Source: Arabidopsis thaliana (lineage: Eukaryota; Streptophyta; Magnoliopsida; Brassicales; Brassicaceae). Taken from it: a DNA stretch of 64,000 nt. Below are positions 10,518 to 21,841 of the stretch, piece by piece (position 1 is the stretch's first letter; every line of letters begins with the position of its first letter). Location: NCBI RefSeq assembly GCF_000001735.4, contig NC_003075.7:13145001-13209000 (forward strand), given 5' to 3'. The notes under the pieces were generated by a model that saw only the letters and a list, made by a program, of their open reading frames with translations, did not search any database and was not told the DNA's origin. The position numbers and the translations under genes are program-made.

Positions 10518-13500
10518 ATGGCAACTGAGAATCCTATTAGGATATCTGGAAGCAATGAAAGATGGTCTAATTCTAGGAAGGTTTCTGTTCCTAATCGAAG
10601 TGGCAGTGCGCCACCGAACATGGAGGGGTCTTTTCTAGCTGTGGATAATCTATTGTCACGACAGGGCGGCTCAGTTTACAATAACTTGATGCTACCGCGT
10701 TACGGGTTTGAGGAGCCCGTGACCACTCATCCTTCTTCTAAACATAGCCTTAACCGCATACCTTCTCCACCGATTTATTACCCTACTGAGTATCAGTTCA
10801 TAGACAATCGTGTAGGTAGATTTAGAAGTAACCAGGGATTGAATAAAGTTAATTCTCCCATTCATTTGTCCCAAGGCAAACTTTCTACTCATAAGGAAGT
10901 TTCTGAGGATGAAAGCTCCCAACAGTTATCTGTTAATAGTGTTTCAGATAGGACAGATGGATTGGACATTCGTCTTTCACCTGGTTCTCAAAGTTTGGCC
11001 GATTTCAGGCAGGTTAGGCTTTGCTTTCTTTCCCCTCTCTGGTTGTGAGTAGTGAAATGTCATTGTTTAGCCCTATAAGAATTGATTTTTTTTTTTTTTT
11101 TGGTGGCAGGATGATACTTCTTCTGGGCAGACCCCTCAACATAGTCGGTCTAACTCTTCAAATGGTGAAGTGAACACAGCAGATGAGAGTGGTAACTTCT
11201 CAGAGTTGTCAGATGATGTCGTGGTTAAAGATAATGCTGCTTCAACGGCAAGAGCTTCCATTGGCAATGAGAAGAGTCCTGATGAATCGACTATCATCTC
11301 CAAAATGAAGAGTACTAACATATCCGGACCTGGAACGGCTAAATACCCTCGAGAACCAAGGTATGGACAGCCAGAAAGGCAGCCGCATCAACAGCAAAAT
11401 AATGCAACTTGGATTCAAGGTGGCAGCAATATGGGTTCTCATGGTGTAAACGATGCAGTTATCGGGGCCGGACAGTTTCATTATGGACAACCTTACAAGT
11501 TCTCGGGTGATGGTCAGCCCGTACTTCAGTCTTCCGGTTTTACACCGCCTCTGCTTTACACTGCTACCCAAACGGCTTATATGACTTCACCAGCTCATGT
11601 CTATAACATGCAGTCTCCTGCTGTTTATTCTCCTCAGTATGGTTATGGACCATACACCAACATGATCCCTCAGTTTATGCCTGGATACCCTTCCCATGGT
11701 TCTGTTCCTGTTGTTGTCAGTCCAGATTTCATTCCTCAGTTATCTGGGCCAAGTGCAGGAAGTGTGGTCCATGGAGGTGAAATGCAGTATGCGGAGAAGC
11801 TCTATGTTCCACCAGGACAACCTTCTTTTCCAGATCCTATGTATATGCAGTACTGTCAACAGTCATTTGGGCAGATGGAACCACTGGCTCCTAGGAACCA
11901 CACCAATGCTCCCGAGTCTCAGAAAGATGATCCAAAGTTCCTTCGACAAATTAGAGGGCCAAGTAACTCTAATATGGCAAGACCGGGAATGGGTGTTAAT
12001 TACTATGGAATCCAGCCAAATATGGGCATTATGGTGCAGTATCTGCCTACACATCTCGGCCCTCCTCTTTCACCAGGTCATGTTCCTTATGTCGAGGCAT
12101 ATCCTGGATGGCAGCCACAAGGGAGCTTAGAAGGTGCCAATGGCCCTCGATTGTGCAATTTTCTTGAAGAGCTGAAATCTGGGAAAGGTAGGAGGTTTGA
12201 TCTATCTGACATCACAGGACACATTGTTGAATTCAGGCAAGTTTTTATCTTTTCTTTCAGAAGTCTCGTCTCGTCTTAGGTTTCTTCCCAATTATATGAT
12301 AACAAACTTGAGTAAAATCTTGTTTCCTTTCAGTGCGGATCAACATGGGAGCCGATTTATTCAGCAAAAGCTTGAGAATTGTAAACCAGAAGAAAAAGCA
12401 GCTGTCTTTAGGGAAATTCTTCCTCATGCTTGCAAACTCATGACAGATGTGTTTGGAAATTATGTCATTCAGAAGGTCTGTTCCTACTTGATCCTGTTTC
12501 TTACCGTGTCTTGTCCATCACAGTCTATCCCTTTTATTGATTATTTGTGTTGTCTGTTTCAGTTTTTTGAATATGGAAACTCAACACAGAGAAAGGAACT
12601 CGCTGATCAACTCATGGGACAAATAGTACCACTTAGTCTGCAGATGTATGGTTGTCGCGTGATACAAAAGGTACAAAGGTCAATACATTTTGTTTGGACT
12701 TGAACTTTTAAAACAATTGACTCATGAGTGAAACGTTGTTGTGTAGGCTCTTGATGTCATAGAACCTGATCAGAGAGTTCGTTTAGCACGTGAACTAGAC
12801 GGGCAGGTCATGAGATGTGTTCGGGACCAAAATGGAAACCATGTGATCCAGAAATGCATCGAGAACATCCCGGCAGACAAAGTTGGTTTCATGTTATATG
12901 CATTCCGTGGTCAAGTTTCCTCGCTCTCTATGCATCCTTATGGCTGCCGTGTCATACAGGTACTGAGAAGTTAGTGCTTTTTTTTTGGCAACACATAGAA
13001 CTTAATCAAACCATTGTTTTTTCCTTCTCAATTTCTTGGTTTCTTTCATTGTTACTCAATGCGGCCTCACATTTTCCTTTCCTTTCTGTAGAGGCTTTTG
13101 GAGCGTTGTTCACATGACCATCAATGTAGGTTCATTACCGAGGAGATACTGGAATCAGTCTGCGTCCTTTCCAAGGACCAATATGGTAATTATGTCACAC
13201 AGGTATGTCATGCCATTTAAAACTTACAAATCATTTACAACTGAAGTCAAAATAAACGGACTAACCAGTAATAACCGATGTTGGTATTTGGCAGCATGTC
13301 TTGGAGAAAGGGACATCTGAAGAAAGGGAGAGGATTGGGAGAAAACTCTCAGGGCACATCGTGCAACTTAGCCTCCACAAATTTGCGTCAAATGTAATAG
13401 AGAAGTGTCTGGAGTATGGTGGTCGAGTTGAGCGGGATCTCATCATCAAAGAGATTGCAGGGCCTGACGAGAGCTATAATAGTCTATTGGTGAGACCTTA

Positions 13501-14078
13501 TGGACCAAACCTGATACATTTTCTGCTTGAACTGATTAGATTGGATATTAACTGTAATCCACCTTTAACAGATGATGATGAAGGACCAGTATGGAAACTA
13601 TGTGGTGCAGAAGATATTCGAGACATGTACGGCTGATCAGCGTTTAACATTGTTCAGCCGAGTGAGAATGCATGCATCTGCATTGAAGAAATACACATAT
13701 GGGAAACATATTGTTAGTCGTTTGGAACAGCCCTCTATTGAAGGTATGAAATTCCCCAATGTAAGTCAAGTTCAAAAGTGAGGTGAATAATCACAATCTT
13801 TAGGAACAAAAGGGCTTTGCTGTTATACCATATAAGCTGAAACAGGGCGAAGTACACAATCAAATATATTTTCTATGCTAAAAAATGGTCGGTGAATCGC
13901 TCAAGAATGACATGTCACATGTGCATATAGAAATGTGTGGTAGCACAAGACTGAATAGAATAAGATGGGATTGGTAGCACAAGACTGAATAGAATAAGAT
14001 GAGGATTGGTATATGGATCAGGAAGAGTTACACATTGTGTTTGTTGTTTCTGCAGAAAACCAAGAATTGAGGAGATGA
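10518..14078 (+). CDS. APUM6: Pumilio/PUF RNA-binding protein APUM6
   Basis: Cytoplasmic post-transcriptional repressor that binds 3' UTR motifs. Exons: 10518-11012, 11110-12236, 12334-12475, 12563-12670, 12747-12959, 13092-13202, 13295-13489, 13572-13743, 14056-14078; 861 residues. The first 520 residues are low-complexity (Ser/Pro/Gln/Tyr-rich). The C-terminal third is an eight-repeat PUM-HD starting near GHIVEF. Base-reading residues per repeat: SR-Q, NY-Q, CR-Q, NH-Q, CR-Q, NY-Q, SN-E, NY-Q, the classical set for UGUANAUA. The exon 2 donor is GC (12237-12238), required to keep the frame into the first repeat. The last exon is only 23 nt; reading through its donor would instead end at a stop at 13779-13781. 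The ATG at 10518 follows the leader-intron acceptor closely. Probable locus AT4G25880. Confidence 0.94.
13938..14006. repeat. Two-copy tandem repeat, 34-bp period
   Basis: TGGTAGCACAAGACTGAATA... starts at 13938 and again at 13972, nearly identical over about 34 bases. It lies in the last intron of APUM6, or in the 3' UTR of a read-through form. Confidence 0.85.
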
Positions 14079-14626
14079 GTGGCTCTTCTGATTTCAAGAC
14101 AGTGGGCTGACTCAGATTCACTCAATACAATTCGCTTTTTCATGAAAGCTGGATATTCATTGGGAAGGTCTTAGATGATTGTGAAGGACATCGATATTGT
14201 TGTTTACTTGGAATTTTATCATAGCCGTTGTGATGATTGTGTGGCATGTTCTGTAAATATTCATAACTGTATCAGTAGTTTACTTCAGATCTGTAACTGG
14301 TTTGTGGAATTTCACATGGTATTCGAAACTTTCTAGATACTAGAGAATATTATTATTGAAGCCAAACATTACATGCTAATCCTGAAATAGCCTCCTCTTC
14401 CTCAAATTTCATGAGCTACAGATTCTTATCACATTTCAACACTGTTTTGAGACTTTCTTTCATTCATCTGACATGAGGAGCCAAAGTATAGGATCGAAAG
14501 AGAAACTTGTCATTACTCACGAAATATAATTGAAAGCAGTGTAGCATATCACACTTGACAATGGAAGAAACACCCCACACAAAAATGGAAAGCTCAAACC
14601 AACACCTCCAAAATACTATTTCAATC
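14079..14626. other. Convergent 3' region, APUM6 / RPP3A
   Basis: 3' UTRs of two convergent genes. No coding or structured RNA feature recognised. Confidence 0.7.
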
Positions 14627-15393
14627 TTAACCAAAGAGATCGAATCCGAAGTCTCCTTCTTCCTCTTCTGATTCTTCTTTCTTCTTCTCATCTTCCTTAG
14701 GGGCAGCTGCAGCTTCACCCGCACCACCTCCACTTGAGGCAGCTCCTCCAGCAGAGAATCCTCCACCACCACCACCACCAACAATTACCTACGCCACAAG
14801 AAATTGATTCCAATTGATAAAAATTACAATGCAAAACAGGAATTATACACAAATATTGATTTGTACTAGTTTCCGGAGCCATGTAAACTAAAGTCACCTA
14901 CTAAAACAGAGAAGGCAACCAAAAACAAATTGAGTGATTTAGCTATTACAAAGCTGTAACCTTTAGGTATCATTGTTAACCTATAAAACAAGCTACATTG
15001 ACGCAAAATCACATTTGATGCAATGATAAGAGAACTATAGTGAGCCATGACACTTGTATCACTGATCAACGACCATAATTACTGTGAATGAATCATTCAT
15101 CTGAAAATGCAAGCTCTGATTCTCACACAGTATTGCCAATTTCAAAGATGCACGATCTCAAACTGTAAGCTTGTTCGAGCAAGAGAGACTTATACCTGGA
15201 ATACGGCGGAGGTAGGGGAGACAAGAGAAAACGAAGACTGAACGCCACCGGAGGAATCAGCGGAGAGAGATACCTGAACGAGCTTACGCTGGAGCTCGTA
15301 GGTAGAAGAAGCTGAAGATTCAAGTTCTCCTTCGTGTTGCTTCGCGCTCCACGCGCCGCCTCCATTCTTGCATACGAATGTGAATACTCCCAT
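14627..15393 (-). CDS. RPP3A: 60S acidic ribosomal protein P3
   Basis: Plant-specific P3-type member of the ribosomal stalk P-protein family, which recruits translation factors to the 60S GTPase centre. Two exons, 15393-15196 and 14788-14627, encode 119 residues. The N-terminal half (MGVFTFVCKNGGGAW...) is the dimerisation domain. It is followed by a Gly/Ala hinge (a seven-Gly run, then AGGAASSGGGAGEAAAA) and the charged tail EESEEEEGDFGFDLFG, the P3 version of the P-protein C-terminus. The TTA at 14627-14629 is the stop on the minus strand. The promoter region at 15510-15615 carries a telo-box and TGGGCC elements typical of ribosomal-protein genes. The name RPP3A (AT4G25890) is from map position; P3 identity is clear from the protein. 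Confidence 0.97.
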
Positions 15394-15511
15394 CTTCTTC
15401 AATGTCTGCTAAAATCGATGGCGATAGTGAGAGATTTCTGGAAAAAGTGACGATCGAGAGTGGTTTTGTTTTTATATACGATGATGAACGAAAGCTCAAA
15501 AAGAAGTTAAG

Positions 15512-15585
15512 AACCCTAGTTTTTTGGAGGTCTCTGAGTAAAAGACTGTTTTACCCATAGTGGACTTATAGGTCTTAAATGGGCC
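15512..15585 (-). promoter_or_regulatory. RPP3A: Telo-box plus site II elements upstream of RPP3A
   Basis: AACCCTAG at 15512-15519 and TGGGCC at 15580-15585 (with AGGCCTA just beyond, near 15611) lie 120-220 bp upstream of the RPP3A start. This pairing is characteristic of Arabidopsis translation-machinery promoters (telo-box and TCP-bound site II). Confidence 0.65.
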
Positions 15586-16432
15586 ACTTTTGAGAGTAAT
15601 GAATATATATAGGCCTAGAGTGAATAGCAACAACCCACCAAGGTTCTTTCACTTCTTTGAAAAACCAAAAAAGCAAAGATCAACAAAATTTATCAGATTC
15701 TACGAGAGTCATTTCCTAACACATGAGATGATGAGATTATTAGAGTATCACAACTCTCAACTATGTTTTTCCATAAACTATGCATCGCACCATTCACCAC
15801 ATGATATTGTAACTCTTAAGTCTAAGCCATGAAATCAACATTGAAGTAAAAGAACTCACATAGTAAATTGGTTTTCTATTGGTTTATATTTTAACAAAAT
15901 TATACTGTACTCATGTCATCTTTATGTCACCAAATCACAAACTAATTTTCTACTTTTAAAACAAAACATCTACCAATTCCACCACATATCCTAAAAACTG
16001 ACTCAAATCTCTCAAAATCTAAAATTTCCTAAATTCCACAAAATCATCCATAATCTTTAATCCTCCTTAGTTATGATATCAAAAAACCATTTTATTTTAA
16101 GTATCTAATTTCCTTGCCATAAATTTTATTCTCTAGTTTAGCTAAACTTAATTGGAAGTAAAGTTTATTGTTGCTGATATATAATAAAATATTTTCATGT
16201 TTAAAAATCTAAATATAGTTGAATGGACTCTTTAACAAGAAAGTAAATATTGGCGTCTATAAGGTCAAGAGATGTGGCGTAATGACTACTTTTGAGCAAA
16301 TCAGTGGACAAATTAAGACTTTCCAATCTTTCATTGGTCAAGTCTAAATATAAATGATTGGATTTCTAAGTTTCATTTCCTGTTTTTAGGCTCACTCGTG
16401 GACTTTTTTTAATTTCTTTCCTTTGCCATATT

Positions 16433-16439
16433 TATAAAA
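16433..16439 (+). promoter_or_regulatory. TATA box of the epimerase-like gene
   Basis: TATAAAA 48 bp upstream of the ATG at 16487, implying a very short 5' leader. Confidence 0.5.
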
Positions 16440-16486
16440 TAAAAGAGAGAGAAAGAATTTTCAATAATTTTCAACAAGCAAAGTTC

Positions 16487-18397
16487 ATGATGGGGAATAA
16501 GCGAAATCTCGGATTTGTGATCTTCTTCTGGGCTCTGGTGGTTGCAGTAGTAGCCACGGCCATCGAGCATCGTCGCAATGAGAGGACTAAAGGCGTCAAT
16601 GGTCTTGACAAGATCATCATCCGCGACCGTCGTGGCCGATCTGCTGAGGTACTCACTCTTACGGTTTGGTTTAGATCTATTGATTGTGTCATTTACATCA
16701 AAAAACTTGGCTTCAAAACATCTTTTGGATATTGCATGATGCAGATTTTGTTTCTTTGTTTATTCAGGTTTACTTGTATGGAGGTCAAGTCAGTTCTTGG
16801 AAAAATGAGAATGGAGAGGAGTTACTTGTTATGAGTAGCAAGGTAACTTCAGTCAGATTCACTCTATCTCCTTTTAGGATCATATGATTGCTACAAATAT
16901 TGTTCTCTGATTGGCTAAAAATATTGTTCTCTGATTGGCTGTATCTGCGATAATGTTTTTTTTTTTGTTTTGCTTTTGTATGTGCAATAGTTGACTAAGT
17001 AAATTATGCAAAGATGAATCTTTACATCTTCTTTTTTTTTGTTTTGAATCTTTACTTCATTAGAGGCTTGTAAATGAATAGATAAGTATAGCTTAATAAT
17101 CTGCTTTGTTCTAAAGTAGTAGTAATTTTATGTGTGTGTATGAGTTCCAAAGCAGAGTGATCTAAAACATGTGTTACGTATTGTGCAGGCTATATTCCAG
17201 CCTCCAACACCGATTCGTGGAGGAATTCCAGTATTGTTTCCGCAAGTATGTGTTTATAGAAAAAAAAACTTTTCTTTGTTGTTGAAGGGTATAGTTTTGT
17301 TAATGAAATGTTTTTTATGGAAGTGCAGTACAGTAACACCGGTCCACTTCCCTCACATGGATTTGTAAGACAGAGGTTCTGGGAGGTTGAGACTAAACCA
17401 CCTCCTTTGCCATCACTTTCTACTGCTCATGTTGACCTGATCGTAAGATCATCCAATGAGGATTTGAAGATCTGGCCGCATAAGTAAGATTCTTGAAACA
17501 TCTCTCTCTCTCTCTCATTTTCAACATTTTTTCAGATATTTGATTAGGAATATTTTACATAAAATATGGAGACTGTTTTTTAATCTATGTATCCATTTCA
17601 GGTTTGAGTATAGACTGAGAGTAGCATTGGGACATGATGGAGATTTGACGTTAACATCTCGTGTTAAGAATACTGATACAAAACCATTTAACTTCACATT
17701 TGCTCTTCACCCCTACTTCGCTGTTTCCAATATCAGGTAATCCAAGGAGTCATAACTTCACGTTGATATCTTTTTTTTTGGTTGTGTTGGTGTAAGTGTC
17801 ATTGAATCAGCTGGTTGTTGTATTCAGTGAAATCCATGTCGAAGGATTACACAACTTGGATTACCTTGACCAACAAAAGAACAGAACACGTTTCACTGAT
17901 CATGAGAAGGTTATAACTTTCAATGCTCAAGTAAGCCTCTTTCCATTTGCCAATTCAAATTTCAACCCTTTTATTATTTTAGTCCATCACTAAAAAAAAA
18001 CACACCTTGCAAAAAAAGCTTGACAGGTTGTACCTAAGCACTCCAGATCAACTAAGAATCGTGGACCATAAGAAAAAGAAGACTATTGTTGTACACAAGG
18101 AGGGACAAGTTGATGCCGGTAATTACAAATTTAGATTTGTAAACATACATAGACATAGACACAGTCACACAGAAACAGATTGTTTTAGTAGTACTAATGA
18201 TGGATCACTTGTAATTACAATGTGCAGTGGTGTGGAATCCATGGGATAAGAAAGTATCCGATTTGGGAGTTGAAGACTATAAGCGTTTTGTAACGGTGGA
18301 AAGCGCGGCTGTCGCGAAACCGATCACAGTGAACCCCGGCAAAGAATGGAAAGGAATACTCCATGTTTCTGTGGTTCCATCAAATCGGAAAGCTTGA
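16487..18397 (+). CDS. Glucose-6-phosphate 1-epimerase-like (galactose mutarotase-like) protein
   Basis: Aldose-1-epimerase fold (YMR099C/YeaD type) expected to interconvert alpha and beta hexose-6-phosphate. Exons: 16487-16648, 16768-16842, 17189-17245, 17329-17483, 17602-17736, 17828-17930, 18019-18118, 18228-18397; 318 residues. Family motifs: YLYGGQVSSWKN, PIRGGIPVLFPQ, GPLPSHGFVRQRFWEV, FTFALHPYF (His near residue 186, the expected catalytic acid) and RFVTVESA (Glu near 287, the expected base), so the active site appears intact. Unlike typical cytosolic members it begins with a hydrophobic segment at about residues 8-26 (NLGFVIFFWALVVAVVATA), a signal peptide or anchor. Two adjacent ATGs (16487, 16490) could start it. 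Probable locus AT4G25900. Confidence 0.93.
16897..16944. repeat. Tandem duplication of about 24 bp
   Basis: AATATTGTTCTCTGATTGGCT occurs twice in direct succession within an intron of the epimerase-like gene. Confidence 0.8.
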
Positions 18398-18579
18398 CCC
18401 TATAAAAGTCTTGCATTCATCATCCTCATCCTTTAAAAAAAAAAACTTAAAACTGTCTTTATTAAAGTATACTTAATGTTCCCGAGAGACATCACATGGT
18501 GAACACAAAGTTAGTTGGGTTCCAAACTGGACTCTTGACCAGTTTTATTGTTTTGTAACTTTAGCATTCATGAATAAAA

Positions 18580-18644
18580 AAAGTGCGTTAATTACAATAA
18601 TTGTTAAATGTAATTAAATAAAAGTGCGTTAACTACAATAATTG
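18580..18644. repeat. Direct repeat of a 24-mer, 41-bp period
   Basis: AAAGTGCGTTAATTACAATA... at 18580-18603 recurs at 18621-18644 with one mismatch. Confidence 0.85.
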
Positions 18645-18745
18645 GATATTGGTTATTTGCAAAATTCATGTTCTTAAATCATCAGTCTAAACAAAAAAAT
18701 TAGATTAGCCGAAGATTTCTTCTTCTACCCTTGATGATACTATTT

Positions 18746-18833
18746 GGGATGGGCTTGCTTAGATGTGCCGAATCCAATTCTCGTTTTTGGGTCTATCTAT
18801 ATTTGGGCTGGGCTTTATAAGAGGCGAAGCCCA
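18746..18833 (+). promoter_or_regulatory. NFU3: Cluster of site II (TGGGCY) elements upstream of NFU3
   Basis: TGGGCT occurs near 18749 and twice near 18806-18815, and its reverse complement AGCCCA near 18828. Such clusters drive many genes of organelle function in Arabidopsis; the link to NFU3 is inferred from position. Confidence 0.5.
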
Positions 18834-19127
18834 TGTCGAACAATCAATTTTTTTTTAATTTTATATTTCTTTTGGGAGTCTGTTCTGTCGTATTGATTAA
18901 TAAAGTAAAAAATCTTAGCCACAAAATTAAATCATCTCCAAGACGTATCAATATCATCATCAATCCACCAATGAAAAGTTCTCTCTTTTTTTTTCCCACT
19001 CTTACTCTGTTCTCGCTACAGAATCTCCTGGGAAAAAAAAAAAAGAAACTTGATCCACCCGAATTCCCCAAATCTTCACAATTTCTGGAAACTCTCTCGA
19101 TCGTGAAGCAGAAAAGTGAGGTTCCAA

Positions 19128-20094
19128 ATGGGTTCTGTTTCGGGTCAAACCCGAATTACAACGATGAACCTCTCGCTCTCAACAGCAGAGAAGAACCCTA
19201 ATTTCCGCTCGTCGCTTCTCAATTCTAAGGTAATTGTTATCACTTCGTCGAGCTTCACCAAAAAAATGACTCCTTTTGCTTGATTTCTTCTTCTCCTCTT
19301 TCGCTTGTGTTTAGAACGCAATTTCAGATACTTTAGGGGTCTCTTCCAAATGCAGTACATTCCTCAGGGGTCAATTTCAAAGAATACATTTTTCTTGGCT
19401 ACAACACACTCGACCTTTGAGAAAACGAACAGGTACTTGATTTGCAAACCAGACCAATCTCTTTAGAACTTTAGTTGTGATTTAGATTCTTGTTATGTTT
19501 GGTTTAGTATTTGGTCACGTGAGCTGCGTCATGCCGTTAACGGAAGAGAATGTGGAGAGAGTGTTAGACGAAGTACGACCATCTCTAATGGCCGACGGAG
19601 GAAACGTGGCGTTGCACGAAATCGACGGACTTGTGGTGGTTTTAAAGCTACAAGGAGCTTGTGGTTCGTGTCCTAGCTCATCAATGACGTTGAAGATGGG
19701 AATCGAGAGTCGTCTTCGAGACAAGATTCCAGAGATCATGTCCGTTGAGCAGTTTCTTGAATCCGAGACAGGAGGTTTAGAGCTGAACGATGAGAACATT
19801 GAGAAGGTTTGGTTTTTTAAAGGTTTAGTTATTTTTGGTTTATTAGCCCCTTGGTTTTGAAATTGATCTGAATGGTCCTTTTTTGGTTTGTTGTCAATTT
19901 AGGTTCTCTCTGAGTTAAGGCCGTACCTATCCGGTACTGGAGGTGGGGGGCTTGAGTTAGTTGAGATTGATGGTTACGTGGTCAAGGTTCGACTCACTGG
20001 ACCAGCTGCTGGAGTCATGACTGTTCGTGTCGCGTTGACTCAAAAACTGAGGGAAACAATTCCTTCTATAGGTGCAGTCCAGCTTCTAGAGTGA
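19128..20094 (+). CDS. NFU3: NifU-like iron-sulfur scaffold protein 3, chloroplast
   Basis: Plastid Fe-S cluster scaffold/carrier of the SUF system, which delivers clusters to photosystem I and other stromal targets (family knowledge). Exons: 19128-19229, 19315-19432, 19508-19806, 19903-20094; 236 residues. The first 75-80 residues are rich in Ser, Thr and Arg with few acidic residues, as in a transit peptide. The NFU domain follows ([20 protein letters not shown]) with the cluster-binding pair in ACGSC, Cys125 and Cys128. A second NFU-like unit fills the C-terminus but has GPAAGV where the CxxC would be, so it cannot bind a cluster in the same way. This two-unit layout is normal for plastid NFU1-3. 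Probable locus AT4G25910. Confidence 0.97.
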
Positions 20095-20474
20095 CATTAA
20101 CCTTTTTATTTTGTAACTTATATACAAGGCCTATTTTTGATTCAATATATTTTATTTCCAATTATATAATTAGTACAACTAATACAATAACCATTTCTGT
20201 TGAAGAAAAAGGAAAAGAAAAAAAAAGTATCCTATGTATGAAGGACATTTTCTCTAGTGATCCTTGTTTTTAGGTAACAGTTATAAAATATTCATGACTT
20301 GACTACACAAAGATAATCGAACTTAAAGAGTTATTTCCTTAAACCAATTATTCTCTAATTAAATATGCATTTATAGCGAGTTCTTGGTGAGCAAGGATAC
20401 TAGAATCTCTATAATAAGTCGGACATAAGAAGATATGAGGAAACACAGACATAACATAGTTAAGAGTTTCAACA
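20095..20474. other. Intergenic: NFU3 3' end and first DUF295 promoter
   Basis: AT-rich, with a polyadenosine run near 20218. Nothing coding recognised. Confidence 0.65.
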
Positions 20475-21841
20475 ATGTCAAAGCTTATAATCAACCGAAT
20501 ATTCAAACCCTCTGTCTGCAAAAATTTCCTCGTACGTAAGCTTCTCTTGCTTTTTCTTTTTAACTTTAATTTTGTTCTTGTTGTCTCTGAATACTTGAAC
20601 ATAACTATGGCAGAGACACGCAAACGTTCGTCTGTTCTCATCTGCAACTCACACGAGTACTAAAGTGAATCAGCCCTTCTCGTCTAAACCAGCCTTCCCG
20701 TTTCTGTTGATTGACTACATCCTAAACAACCCAAACTCTTCCTCCGATGGTCGCGTAACAACAAACGTTTACGGTAATGAAAAGGAAGTCTTGATTAAGG
20801 ACAAGGATCTTAAGGAGGAGGTCTGTGATGCGATGACTGTCGGGTTTTCTCGTGATGGGTTGCGAGTCGAGCTTTGTGGCAACCACGGCGATGTATGTTC
20901 TCCCACCATCTTTTACAAGCCTACTGACCCCGAAATAGAAGACTTGACCGTTGATCTACCTCCTCTACCGACGGGTTCACAAATCCAAAGCCTGGTCATG
21001 TCCTCTTTACCTAAACGAGACAAAAATTGGGTAGTTGTTGTCAAGTTATTGGGATCTCAGTTGAGTATGTGCAGGCCTTTTGGCAGCCGTAAATGGATCA
21101 ACATCCAAACCAAGCCTCAGAATATAAACCCTTCATCGAGCATCATGTTTTCCAAGAAAGAGAAAAAGTTCTACGTTCCAACTCCCGGAGGCAACATCTT
21201 GTGCTATTTGGATCCTCACTCAGAGGACGACGACCTAATTGATTTCGTGGAATTGGAGTTTGACGATCTTCCAAAATCGGTGTTTCAAGAGTTGGCCGAC
21301 GTGAGTACATGTTCTAGGACAGACCACCTTGTGGAGTCACCCACCGGCCAACTTTTCCTAGTCAAGTGGTATACTATCTAATTAAAGCTATATATAGCTT
21401 TTGTCTTCATAACATATATACCAAAATCTCTAATCCTTTGCTTGAGTATCATATTGGCGCGCTTTATCATGTCTTTGCAGGTATGGAGAGGATTTAGAGG
21501 ACATTGACAACACCACACTGTATAATGTAACAAAAAAGTTCATGGTGTTTAAAGAGGGAGAGAAACCGAGTTGTGTCTACACTAAGAAGATGATCTATAC
21601 AGAAGACATTGGAGATCTTTGCATTTTTGTTGGACATAGTGAGGCTTTCTGCGTCCCGGCTAGCTCGTCCCCTGGCCTCAAGCCTAACTGCATCTATTTT
21701 GTGGGCTATAACTTTGGTGTTTATGATCTCACCACCAAAACTTGCACTATGTTCCTCACAAAAGATGATAATCCATTAAGGAAATTGGAATTCCCTTACT
21801 GGCCTCCTCCGGCTTCCTTTCCAGTACTAGCTCCTAATTAA
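20475..21841 (+). CDS. DUF295 family protein (first tandem copy)
   Basis: Member of the plant DUF295 family, which is expanded in Brassicaceae; no biochemical function can be assigned from sequence. Exons: 20475-20531, 20614-21368, 21481-21841; 390 residues. The short first exon (MSKLIINRIFKPSVCKNFL) followed by RHANVRLFSS is basic, hydrophobic and Ser-rich without acidic residues, like a mitochondrial presequence. This fits the organellar (DOA/DOB) DUF295 branch and lacks an F-box. Conserved C-terminal blocks include LVKWY, YTEDIGDLCIFVGHSEAF, NCIYFVGYNFGVYD and FPYWPPP. The next DUF295 gene and the intervening pseudogene share its structure and are tandem duplicates. Probable locus AT4G25920. 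Confidence 0.9.

Larger units (their letters stand above)
15394..16486. other. Divergent promoter region, RPP3A / epimerase-like gene
   Basis: The left part is the RPP3A promoter. The remainder is AT-rich with no ORF. A TATAAAA at 16433-16439 stands about 50 bp before the start of the plus-strand gene. Confidence 0.7.
18398..19127. other. Intergenic: epimerase-like 3' end and NFU3 promoter
   Basis: Contains the 3' UTR, a two-copy 24-mer repeat (18580-18644), then the NFU3 promoter with several TGGGCT/AGCCCA elements (near 18749, 18806 and 18828). Confidence 0.7.

Noticed and set aside
11696..12130. 144-codon open frame overlapping APUM6 exon 2
   Set aside because: Shadow in another frame of the APUM6 low-complexity region, which has the correct splice and domain continuity.
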